Part shown: positions 8,568 to 15,872 of the stretch, piece after piece
Numbering within the stretch: position 1 is the first letter of the stretch
Layout of the letters: the number at the start of each line of letters is the position of its first letter
NCBI GenBank assembly: GCA_000435715.1
Contig: FR882601.1
Span: 217,553 to 235,705 of the forward strand
From: Firmicutes bacterium CAG:145
GTDB lineage: Bacteria; Bacillota; Clostridia; Peptostreptococcales; Anaerovoracaceae
Direction of reading: 5' to 3'
Length of the DNA stretch: 18,153 nt
Made by a program: the position numbers and the translations under genes
The notes under the pieces: model-generated
Told to the model about the DNA's origin: nothing
What the model saw: only the letters and a program-made list of their open reading frames with translations
Databases searched by the model: none

Positions 8568-9989
8568 TTACAGTTTGTCTTCTCTCATGAACTGAGCGTT
8601 GGTTCCGTTGATTTCCGTAAACTCTTTCTCAGCTCTCTTGCCTACTCCTTCAGGCAGTTTTTCTACTTCGTCCTTGATCTGCTCCACATCTATATTTAAG
8701 AGCTGCTGGTCTTTCATTATCACTTTTCCTGCTACTACAGAGAGGACTACTTCGTTTCCTCTGGCGCTGTATACCAAGTTCGGCACTATGTTCCTCATAG
8801 GATGAGTATATACAGGCATCATGGAAGGGCTCCTCAAGTCTACAGCGATAAAGTCAGCCTGTTTTCCCGGTTCCAGAGATCCCACTATGTCGTCTACTCC
8901 CACCGCTTTGGCTCCCTCGATGGTAGCCATACGCAGAGCGCGCCATGCCGGCATCATCTCAGGATTGCCGTATTTTATCTTGTTGAACAGGCAGACGTTT
9001 TTCATCTCATGGATGATATTGTGGCAGTTGTTTCCCGGGGCCTGGTCAGAACCCAGGGCCACATTTCCTCCGGCCTGCTGGAACTCCACGCTAGGACATA
9101 CTATACCGTCTATTATGCCTATGGAAGCCGGATTGACTATCATTCCCGCTCCTCTCTTGGCTATGAGCGCTGCCTCGTCAGCGTTGCAGTCGGTCAGGTG
9201 AACAGCGATGAGGGTGCTGTCCAGATATCCCAGATCGTCCAAAAATGCCGTAGGTCTCTTGCCGTATCTCTTCTCTATCTGATAAGTCTCTCTGTCTCCC
9301 TGCTGTACATGCATATGGATCTTGGTATTTCTTTCCTTTGCCACCTTCTGTATCTTGAGAAGGAGTTCAGGTGACACAAAGTCAGCTCCCTGAGGTCCGA
9401 AGAGTACTCTCATTCTGCCGTCTTTGTTATGCCATCTCTCATAGAGTTCTATGTTTTCTTTAAGTCCTTTTTCTCCGTCTTCATCGTCGAACTCATACAG
9501 TTCTCCCGGCTTATACACTTTCTGTTTAGCCGCGCGTATCATCTGCGTGATATTTCCTCTGGCTCCCGTCTTATGGATGAACTGACAAGTAGTCTCCATC
9601 TCATAATGGTAATCTCCGAGAGTAGTAGTTCCGGCCTTGATCGCCTCTACTATAGCCAGTCTTCCGGCGCTGACTCTCTCATCCCACTTTCCTGCGTTGG
9701 CAAAAGGCTGCAGGCCGTACATCATCCAGCTGTTGGTGTCCTGCGCAAGTCCTCTGAAAAGATTGTCCGACGTATGCATATGTCCGTCGATAAATCCCGG
9801 AAATACAGCGTGATGATCCATATTCAGGACTTCCTCCGCCTGATACATCTCATCTACGTCCTTAAGGGGAACGAAGTCTATTATCTTGCTTCCGTCTACG
9901 ACCATGGCCACATCGGATTTAAATCCTACGCCTTCTCCCTCCATGGTATAAAAAAACGGTGCTTTAACGATCATATCTACTTTTTTCAT
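8568..9989 (-). CDS. Amidohydrolase-superfamily enzyme, ATZ/TRZ/SsnA-like aminohydrolase
   Basis: Metal-dependent hydrolase, most likely a deaminase acting on a nitrogen heterocycle. The protein has 473 residues from the chosen ATG, which has GGGAGG about 5 nt upstream; a start at 10058 would add 23 poorly fitting residues. An N-terminal beta-sandwich segment precedes the metal motif FPGFIDGHMHT (H70 and H72). Further ligands are the His of KIHMHVQQ, the His of AVHLTDC and the Asp of ALGSDQAPGN. The C-terminus has LEPGKQADFIAVDLRSP, common in cytosine/guanine-deaminase-like and chlorohydrolase-like members. The usual SDG in the Asp motif is replaced by SDQAPGNN, so it belongs to a less studied subgroup. 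It lies between the NhaC-type and EamA transporters and downstream of the hydantoinase block, which suggests a purine, pyrimidine or triazine-like ureide substrate. The exact substrate is unknown. Confidence 0.88.
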   Translation of the reverse strand: MKKVDMIVKAPFFYTMEGEGVGFKSDVAMVVDGSKIIDFVPLKDVDEMYQAEEVLNMDHHAVFPGFIDGHMHTSDNLFRGLAQDTNSWMMYGLQPFANAGKWDERVSAGRLAIVEAIKAGTTTLGDYHYEMETTCQFIHKTGARGNITQMIRAAKQKVYKPGELYEFDDEDGEKGLKENIELYERWHNKDGRMRVLFGPQGADFVSPELLLKIQKVAKERNTKIHMHVQQGDRETYQIEKRYGKRPTAFLDDLGYLDSTLIAVHLTDCNADEAALIAKRGAGMIVNPASIGIIDGIVCPSVEFQQAGGNVALGSDQAPGNNCHNIIHEMKNVCLFNKIKYGNPEMMPAWRALRMATIEGAKAVGVDDIVGSLEPGKQADFIAVDLRSPSMMPVYTHPMRNIVPNLVYSARGNEVVLSVVAGKVIMKDQQLLNIDVEQIKDEVEKLPEGVGKRAEKEFTEINGTNAQFMREDKL

Positions 9990-10011
9990 GTTTTCCTCCC
10001 AATCTACTATC

Positions 10012-10048
10012 ATAGAAGCAGCGGAAAACAAGTTCCCACTGCTTCTAT
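10012..10048 (-). other. Strong intergenic stem-loop between nhaC and the amidohydrolase gene
   Basis: ATAGAAGCAG (10012-10021) and CTGCTTCTAT (10039-10048) are exact reverse complements. The stem continues inward, after a small asymmetric loop, with GGAA/TTCC and a 6-nt apical loop. No U-tract follows on either strand, so it does not look like an intrinsic terminator. It sits about 15-20 nt before the amidohydrolase ribosome binding site and could shield or stabilise an mRNA end or affect translation. Function is not known. Confidence 0.5.
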
Positions 10049-10079
10049 AATTGATCATCTGGATTGTTTTTTATGATAA

Positions 10080-11615
10080 TTATGCAGCCGCAGTATCCGA
10101 CTCTTTCGTCTTTCTGTGAAGAAGCTTCAGTCCTATGAGAGCCACCAGAAGAACTACGAAAGTAACACCGATACTCAGTATGAACTGACCGGTCAGACCT
10201 CCGAACAAGTAGCCGATGAATGCTGAAACTCCTACTGTCACACCGTAAGGTATCTGAGTCATAACGTGTACTATGTGGTTGCAGCTTGCACCTGTGGACG
10301 ACAGGATAGTCGTATCCGAAATAGGCGAGCACTGGTCTCCGAACAGACCTGATGAAATTACACATCCGACGATGTATGCTTCAGGAATACCGAATTCTAC
10401 TGCCATAGGGAATGCGATCGGCATAAGCAGCGACCAAGTTCCCCAGGATGAACCTGTAGCGAAAGAAATCAGCGCGCCTGCCAGGAAGATCAGTCCAGGA
10501 ACCAGACCTGGCGTCAGGTACTGTTCAACTACTCCTGCCATGAAGTTTCCTGTGTTCATAGCCGAAACTACGCTTCCCAGTGACCATGCGCATACCAGTA
10601 TGAAAGGAACGTTGATCAGTTCGATCATACCGTCTATGAATGTCTGGAACGCGCTGGTAGGTTTCCAGCGTCCCTTTACGCATCCTACGATACCTGCAAC
10701 TACGCCTGTCATAACGAAAGCTATCATTATAGCTACAGTTATATTAGCGTTTCTGAAAGCTCCTAAAACGCCGTTTGATCCTATGTCTCCTGTGTAGAAT
10801 ATAACTCCGAACAGTGAAACGAACAGAGCTACCATAGGCAGTACGAAAGCGCTGATAGTAGGTTCATATCCGTCCGGGAAGTCAGCCTTCTTTTCAGGTA
10901 CCAGAGGCTGTACTCCGTCTGCTAAGAGCTTTCCTTCTCTTCTTGCACGCATTTCTTCCTTATACATAGGTCCGATATTGATGTCACCGATAGCAACGAT
11001 GAATACAGTCAGGATAGCGAACAGCGCGTACATGTTGTACTTTAACATTCCTGCCCATACTCCCCATTCATTGTCGGAAAGTCCAAGCAGCGCTACCTGA
11101 GTACCGATAAGTCCTGTGATGAACGGTCCGTAGCTGCTGATAGGCGAGAACGACGCCAAGTTGCATCCCAGAGAGTCGAGTATATAGGATAATTTTGCTC
11201 TTGAGATTCTTACTGCATCTGTTACAGGACGCATGATAGTACCAAGGATCAGGCAAGGTTCTGTATAGCAGAATGCGATGGCTGAAACGCTGGTGAGGAT
11301 CTGTCCCTTTGCCGGAGTGTTGATCTTCTTCGACAGCAGTTTAGCAAAGGCGTAAGCGCCTCCCGTTTCTCTCAGCATGATGATCATGCCTCCTGCCAGA
11401 GTAACCAGCAGGATGATTCCGTTTCCTAATGACGGTATCATGAAATCATTGAAAACATTGATAAATCCGGAGAGCGGATTCCAACCGGCTATGATTGTAG
11501 CTCCGACCCAAACTCCGAGAAAAAGTGATAATATGGTGTTCTTCGTTACGAGGGCCAATATTATCGTGATGATTGGCGGAATCAAACACAAGATTCCAAA
11601 ATCTACATTTTCCAT
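10080..11615 (-). CDS. nhaC: NhaC-family Na+/H+ antiporter or Na+-coupled transporter
   Basis: Integral membrane transporter of 511 residues with about 11-12 hydrophobic segments, matching the NhaC family length. Diagnostic stretches are ATGSSWGTWSLLMPIAF and GDQCSPISDTTILSSTGAS, with LGVWVGA near the N-terminus. The family includes Na+/H+ antiporters and also members that exchange organic anions (for example malate/lactate MleN). The ATG has AGGAGG about 4 nt upstream, a strong site. It begins the transport/deaminase block, 144 bp after the dehydratase gene and 90 bp before the amidohydrolase gene. No NCS1-type (Mhp1/PucI) ureide permease is present. This protein may therefore import the cluster's substrate or an ionic product with Na+, but that is inference from position. 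Confidence 0.9.
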   Translation of the reverse strand: MENVDFGILCLIPPIITIILALVTKNTILSLFLGVWVGATIIAGWNPLSGFINVFNDFMIPSLGNGIILLVTLAGGMIIMLRETGGAYAFAKLLSKKINTPAKGQILTSVSAIAFCYTEPCLILGTIMRPVTDAVRISRAKLSYILDSLGCNLASFSPISSYGPFITGLIGTQVALLGLSDNEWGVWAGMLKYNMYALFAILTVFIVAIGDINIGPMYKEEMRARREGKLLADGVQPLVPEKKADFPDGYEPTISAFVLPMVALFVSLFGVIFYTGDIGSNGVLGAFRNANITVAIMIAFVMTGVVAGIVGCVKGRWKPTSAFQTFIDGMIELINVPFILVCAWSLGSVVSAMNTGNFMAGVVEQYLTPGLVPGLIFLAGALISFATGSSWGTWSLLMPIAFPMAVEFGIPEAYIVGCVISSGLFGDQCSPISDTTILSSTGASCNHIVHVMTQIPYGVTVGVSAFIGYLFGGLTGQFILSIGVTFVVLLVALIGLKLLHRKTKESDTAAA

Positions 11616-11713
11616 AATTCCTCCTAAATAAAGTTATAAAAAATTGCAATGTGTAACGTGTAAAATGTGGACCTCTACCCTCCTTATCGTAATATGTTTA
11701 TGATTTACACACC

Positions 11714-11744
11714 TTGCAGTCCGGCAAGATATGCCGGGCCGCAA
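11714..11744 (-). other. GC-rich stem-loop between the dehydratase gene and nhaC
   Basis: TTGC at 11714-11717 pairs with GCAA at 11741-11744, and CCGGCA (11721-11726) pairs with TGCCGG (11732-11737) around the 5-nt loop AGATA. With a G-C and a G-T pair between them this gives about 12 pairs with one A-C mismatch. It begins 16 bp past the stop codon of the dehydratase-like gene. Neither strand has a run of T after the stem, so it is not a standard intrinsic terminator. A role as an mRNA 3' end stabiliser or partial terminator separating the two blocks is possible. The rest of the 144-bp gap is AT-rich with only weak promoter-like matches before nhaC. Confidence 0.5.
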
Positions 11745-11759
11745 AATGTATATTCATCA

Positions 11760-12737
11760 CTATTTGTTTATACATTCAGTAAAGAGACTCTCGTCTATGT
11801 TGCCTCCGCTGCATATGAGAACCGTCTTCTTATCAAGCAGTTCTTTGTCCTCCAGGATAGCTGCAAGGGGCATAGCGCCTGCGGCTTCGAGAACTACTTT
11901 TCCATACACGGCTGCAGTCTTGATAGCCTTCTTCATCGACTCTTCGCTTACAGTCCTGATCTCATCCACGTATTTTTCGATATACGGGAAGAGATATTCC
12001 TCGCCGCATCTTCTGACTACAGCGTCCGCTATAGAATGAGGATTCTCTATGGTGACGAGTTTTCCGGCTTCTCTGCTCTTGACGTAAACGTCGGAACCCT
12101 CAGGCATTACTGAAATTATATTTACATCAGGCTTAAGGTTCTTGATGGCAAACGCTATGCCGGAGGACAGTCCGCCTCCTCCCAGCGGTATGACCACCTG
12201 CTCTGCGTCTTCAAGCTGTTCCAATATTTCAAGACCGATAGTTCCCTGAGCTGCCACCACGTCTACGTCTGATACAGGGTGAACGTAGTTAAGTTCCTGA
12301 GACTTCTCTGCTTCTTCACAAGCCGATATGAATGACGAGTCGTAGGTTTCTCCCGTCTCCACAAGAGTAGCGCCTAAAGCTCTGATGTTATCTTTTTTTA
12401 TCTGAGGCGTACTCACAGGAACATATACCTTGGAAGTCATTTTCAAGAGCTTTGAAGCATAAGCGCATGCCAGTCCGTGATTGCCCGAAGAAGCTGTTAT
12501 GATGGAAACATCGTCGCCGAATTCTTCTTTGAGGCTGAGACATTTGTTTATGGCTCCCCTTATCTTGTAAGAACATGCCGGCTGAAGGTTTTCCAGTTTC
12601 AGGTACACTTTTCCGCCCAGATATATGTTGAGGAGTTCGCTGCTGGTAAGGGGCGTCGCTGTCAAATATTTTGCCAGTCTCTTTTTCGCCTTGTGAAGAT
12701 CAGCTACCTTCACTTCTCTTAAATTCTGTCCACGCAT
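11760..12737 (-). CDS. PLP-dependent threonine/serine dehydratase-like lyase
   Basis: Fold-type II PLP enzyme expected to eliminate water or ammonia from a hydroxy- or diamino acid, giving a 2-aminoacrylate or enamine that becomes a 2-oxo acid and ammonia. The protein has 325 residues from the ATG at 12737, which has GGGAGG about 6 nt upstream; the 12767 start would overlap the RidA gene. The PLP lysine is K58 in SYKIRGA, SSGNHG binds the substrate carboxylate, and PLGGGGLSSGI is the phosphate loop. The C-terminal ACT-type regulatory domain of biosynthetic IlvA is absent, so the length fits catabolic TdcB, serine racemase or hydroxyaspartate lyases and is shorter than diaminopropionate lyase (about 400). 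The RidA gene 13 bp upstream fits an enamine-producing enzyme. Threonine, serine, 2,3-diaminopropionate and 3-hydroxyaspartate are all possible substrates. Confidence 0.88.
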   Translation of the reverse strand: MRGQNLREVKVADLHKAKKRLAKYLTATPLTSSELLNIYLGGKVYLKLENLQPACSYKIRGAINKCLSLKEEFGDDVSIITASSGNHGLACAYASKLLKMTSKVYVPVSTPQIKKDNIRALGATLVETGETYDSSFISACEEAEKSQELNYVHPVSDVDVVAAQGTIGLEILEQLEDAEQVVIPLGGGGLSSGIAFAIKNLKPDVNIISVMPEGSDVYVKSREAGKLVTIENPHSIADAVVRRCGEEYLFPYIEKYVDEIRTVSEESMKKAIKTAAVYGKVVLEAAGAMPLAAILEDKELLDKKTVLICSGGNIDESLFTECINK

Positions 12738-12750
12738 GAACTGCCTCCCT

Positions 12751-13209
12751 CTAATCTTCGATCTCAAAGATCGATTCTACTTCTACCGTAAGTCCCAAAG
12801 GCAGATTGTTGGTTCCTATAGCTGATCTGGCGTGCTTGCCGTTTTCACCGAAAGCAGCGATGAGCACGCTTGAAGCCCCGTTGAGGACTGCGGCCTGCTG
12901 AGTAAAGTCGTCTGCTCCCGCTACGAAGCCCAGAATCTTTACTGCCTTCTTTACCTTGTTCAGGTCTCCCAGATAAGTCTCCAGCGCCGCCAGAGTATTG
13001 AGCATGCACACTTCCGCCGCATGCTGAGCCTCTTCAACAGTAACGTCGACGCCTACTCTGCCGGTAAGGTTCACTCCGTTTTCTATGCTTCCCTGTCCGG
13101 AAAGATAAACGAGATTGCCTGTTCTGTTCACCGGAAGATACATGCCCTTGGCTTCAAGGGGCTTGGGTACTTCTATATTGTTTTTCTTTAGATTTTCATA
13201 TACGTCCAT
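12751..13209 (-). CDS. RidA (YjgF/YER057c/UK114) family enamine/imine deaminase
   Basis: RidA proteins are small trimeric enzymes that hydrolyse reactive enamines and imines, such as 2-aminoacrylate made by PLP dehydratases, to 2-oxo acids. This one has 152 residues, longer than classic RidA (about 128), and fits the longer subgroup ending in NNLPLGLTVEVESIFEI. The Arg that binds the carboxylate is probably R128 in HARSAIG. YLSGQGS and MLNTLAALE are typical family elements. The ATG has AGGAGG about 8 nt upstream, and that site overlaps the stop of the hydantoinase gene. The next gene, 13 bp downstream, encodes a dehydratase-like lyase. The adjacency suggests RidA finishes or protects that reaction. 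Members of the long subgroup are poorly characterised, so activity is inferred from family and position. Confidence 0.9.
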   Translation of the reverse strand: MDVYENLKKNNIEVPKPLEAKGMYLPVNRTGNLVYLSGQGSIENGVNLTGRVGVDVTVEEAQHAAEVCMLNTLAALETYLGDLNKVKKAVKILGFVAGADDFTQQAAVLNGASSVLIAAFGENGKHARSAIGTNNLPLGLTVEVESIFEIED

Positions 13210-13221
13210 CTGCTTTTCCTC

Positions 13222-14628
13222 CTATTTTCTAAGTTCGTATGCAAGTCCGTATGGCTTTCCAGGTACGAATTTACCGAATACAGGCTTATCCAGATATTCT
13301 CCGTTTTCAACTACCACTTCTCCACGGAGTATGACGGTATCGGCGCGTCCTATCTGCTCGCATCCCTCATATACGTTGTATTCAACGCCTGTAGGGTTGC
13401 TTTCCACAGTAACGGTTCCTCTGTATTCAGGATCGAAGATAACCAGGTCTCCGTCTGTTCCGATGTCTATAGTTCCCTTCTGAGGGAATATTCCGTTCAG
13501 TTTGGCAGGCAGAGTAGCATATACGTCTACAAGTTTCTGTCTCGTGATCTTGCCTTTTTCTACTCCGTAAGTCCACAGCGCATTGAGTCTGTCTCCTGCT
13601 CCCGGACAGCCGTTAGGGATTTTGCGGAAGTCTCCCTCTCCCCAGTGCTTCTGATAAAGCGGAATAGATGAGTTATCGGAACCTACGATGGAAAGCCAAT
13701 CGTGATTCAGACATTTCCACAAGTATTCTCTGTCTTCTTCGTCTCTGAGAGGAGGCGAACATACCCATCTTGCAGCCTGATCGAAGTCAGGATCATCCAT
13801 CTTATGTTTATCGAGAACCAGATAGTGAGGGCAGGTTTCTCCTATTACCAGAGAACCTTTGGCTCTCGCTTCCTGTATAACTTCTGCCGCTTCTATGCAG
13901 CTTACGTGTACTACGCACAGAGGGCAGTCCATAGCGTCTGCAAACTTTATTGATCTTGCTACAGCTTCGGCTTCTCCGTAAGGCGGTCTGGTCATATAGT
14001 GGTACTTAGGATCAAGACAGCCGGCTTCGGCCATCTTATTTCTCTCGTAATCGAGAACGTCAGGGTTCTCTGCGTGTACCATCATAGTCATTCCTACTTG
14101 ACTGGCTCTTTCCAAAAAGCGCAGATACTTATAGTCGTCCATGTAAAGAGGTGTAGGCTTATAGGCTAAGAACAGCTTCATGGTAGGCACTCCCGCTTCT
14201 ACCAGCTTTGGAATCTCATCCAGCGTCTCCTCGCCTCTGAAGTCGGTGCATACCGCATGTATGGCCATATCAGGAGCCAGTTTCCCTTTGGAGCGGACGT
14301 TGAGTCTGTATTCGAGAGACTCCATCATGTCCATACCCGGTTCATTGGTGCAGAAGTCGACGATGGTCGTCGTGCCGCCTTTAAGAGCGACCCAAGTCGT
14401 ATCGTATCCGGCGTTAGTAGTGACGCCGTCGGTATTCAATGCTTCAAAATGTGAGTGGTTGTCGACTCCGCCCGGCAGTACATACTTGCCTGCAGCATCG
14501 ATTACCGTGTCAGCCTCTACATCTATATGGCTTGCTATCATCGATATCTTTTCATCTTCGATAAGAATATCTGCTGCAAACTCATTGGTAGAAGTGACGA
14601 TAGTTCCGTTTTTTACGAGAGTTTTCAT
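13222..14628 (-). CDS. hydA: Hydantoinase / dihydropyrimidinase
   Basis: Cyclic amidohydrolase opening a hydantoin or dihydropyrimidine ring to an N-carbamoyl amino acid. The 468 residues match the family (450-480). The binuclear metal site is complete: H58 and H60 in DNHSHFE, carbamylated K151 in TMKLFLAYK, H185 in MVHAEN, H241 in VVHVSC and D318 in GSDNSS. IPNGCPGAGDRL and KGTIDIGTDGDLVIFDP match the C-terminal conserved regions of hydantoinases. After the metal Asp it has Asn rather than the His of most bacterial hydantoinases, a pattern I recall from eukaryotic dihydropyrimidinases. The ATG has AGGAGG about 8 nt upstream. It is 26 bp after the M20 hydrolase gene and 12 bp before the RidA gene. 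Substrate choice among 5-substituted hydantoins, dihydrouracil and allantoin-like ureides is open; the racemase two genes upstream favours a chiral hydantoin. Confidence 0.92.
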   Translation of the reverse strand: MKTLVKNGTIVTSTNEFAADILIEDEKISMIASHIDVEADTVIDAAGKYVLPGGVDNHSHFEALNTDGVTTNAGYDTTWVALKGGTTTIVDFCTNEPGMDMMESLEYRLNVRSKGKLAPDMAIHAVCTDFRGEETLDEIPKLVEAGVPTMKLFLAYKPTPLYMDDYKYLRFLERASQVGMTMMVHAENPDVLDYERNKMAEAGCLDPKYHYMTRPPYGEAEAVARSIKFADAMDCPLCVVHVSCIEAAEVIQEARAKGSLVIGETCPHYLVLDKHKMDDPDFDQAARWVCSPPLRDEEDREYLWKCLNHDWLSIVGSDNSSIPLYQKHWGEGDFRKIPNGCPGAGDRLNALWTYGVEKGKITRQKLVDVYATLPAKLNGIFPQKGTIDIGTDGDLVIFDPEYRGTVTVESNPTGVEYNVYEGCEQIGRADTVILRGEVVVENGEYLDKPVFGKFVPGKPYGLAYELRK

Positions 14629-14654
14629 CTGATTTATCCTCCTAACAGATTTAT

Positions 14655-15845
14655 TTATTTTTTATCCAATTTCAGGATAGTATGCAGTAATACGTTTACA
14701 CTGTTCTCAACGTCTGACCACTCTGTCCATTCCTGAGGACAGTGGCTGACTCCTCCCTTGCTGGGAGCAAATATCATGCCGGTGTCTCTTATGACGTTAG
14801 CTATCATCATAGCGTCATGTCCGGCTCCGCTTTGCATCACCATATCGGACAGTCCCAGTTCTTCTGCCGACTCATGTATGGCTTCCATACACAGTCTGCT
14901 CATGACAGTAGGGTTTTGAGTCAGCGTCAGCTCAAAGTCGCAGTCATACTGTACGCACAGTTCTTTCATATGATAGACGAGTTTTCTTATGGACTGTTCA
15001 TGTACGGATCTTATCTCCACTGTCATCTGTACTTTTCCGGGTATTATGTTCTGTTCGCCTGGGAAAGCCTTTATCCAGCCCACCGTGACTACCATGGTAT
15101 CGTCTATTTCTTTGCACTTTTCATTGAGAGAAAGCATCATCTTAGACGCTTTTATCAGAGCATCATCGCGGTATTTCATCGGAGTAGTGCCGGCGTGGTT
15201 TTCTTTTCCATGAACCGTAACCATATATCTCTCTTCCCCTACGATGCTGCTGACTACGCCTATATCTTTTTTCATGCTTTCAAGGACGCCGCCCTGTTCT
15301 ATATGTAATTCGAGATATTTTTCAACTTTATCCAGATCCTTATACTTGGCGTTCTTTATATCTTCGGGATATATACCATAATATCCAAGCTTGTCTTCTA
15401 TAGCGGGGATGGAATCATCCATCTTTCCTACGAAAGATCCGCTACCTATGAGGCCCTTGATCACATTGCCTTCTTCTTCTGCCCAGTTGGCCACCACCAC
15501 CGTGTGTTCCAGCTCTATACCCTCCCGGTCTATGATTCTGAGCGCTTCTATGGCCCCCAAAACGCCGAGACAGCCGTCGAAGATGCCGCCGTGCTCCACA
15601 GTATCTGTATGAGAGCCTATCAGCATCACCTTATCGGTCTTTCCCTTTCTTGTTCCTAAAACGTTATATACCGGATCAGTCACTACAGACAGGGACGCTT
15701 CTTCCATCCATTTTTTCACCAGATCTATTCCTCTGTAATATTCTTCAGAGTACGCCAGCCTAGTGATACCTCCCGTCTCATCTCTGCCTATTTTTGCCAA
15801 AGTCAGAAGGTTGTCTTTTAATCTTTCTATATCAATGGTCTTCAT
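14655..15845 (-). CDS. M20-family N-carbamoyl amino acid amidohydrolase (hydantoinase/carbamoylase type)
   Basis: Zn-dependent amidohydrolase removing the carbamoyl group from an N-carbamoyl (ureido) amino acid, releasing the amino acid, CO2 and ammonia. The 396 residues match the hydantoinase/carbamoylase/allantoate amidohydrolase subfamily. Metal motifs are GSHTDTVEHGGIFDG (H79 and D90), AEEEGN (near E124-E125), LHIEQGGVLE and, near the C-terminus, GGVSHCPQE. The dimerisation/substrate segment GKENHAGTTPMKYRDDAL is present. The ATG has only a weak AGAGAGG about 11 nt upstream. It is 27 bp after the racemase gene and 26 bp before the hydantoinase gene, so it should act on the hydantoinase product. 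L-carbamoylase, beta-ureidopropionase and allantoate amidohydrolase cannot be separated by eye; YgeY-type M20 peptidases are a related alternative. Confidence 0.9.
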   Translation of the reverse strand: MKTIDIERLKDNLLTLAKIGRDETGGITRLAYSEEYYRGIDLVKKWMEEASLSVVTDPVYNVLGTRKGKTDKVMLIGSHTDTVEHGGIFDGCLGVLGAIEALRIIDREGIELEHTVVVANWAEEEGNVIKGLIGSGSFVGKMDDSIPAIEDKLGYYGIYPEDIKNAKYKDLDKVEKYLELHIEQGGVLESMKKDIGVVSSIVGEERYMVTVHGKENHAGTTPMKYRDDALIKASKMMLSLNEKCKEIDDTMVVTVGWIKAFPGEQNIIPGKVQMTVEIRSVHEQSIRKLVYHMKELCVQYDCDFELTLTQNPTVMSRLCMEAIHESAEELGLSDMVMQSGAGHDAMMIANVIRDTGMIFAPSKGGVSHCPQEWTEWSDVENSVNVLLHTILKLDKK

Positions 15846-15872
15846 TATCTGTCTTGCCTCTCTGCTGCATCA

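Noticed and set aside
11678..11685. AAGGAGGG ribosome-binding-like site on the minus strand upstream of nhaC
   Set aside because: No start codon lies at a usable distance downstream, and no short frame follows.
13669..13677. Asn after the metal Asp in the hydantoinase (SDN rather than SDH) as a sign of an inactive or novel enzyme
   Set aside because: All metal ligands are intact and, as far as I recall, SDN also occurs in active eukaryotic dihydropyrimidinases.
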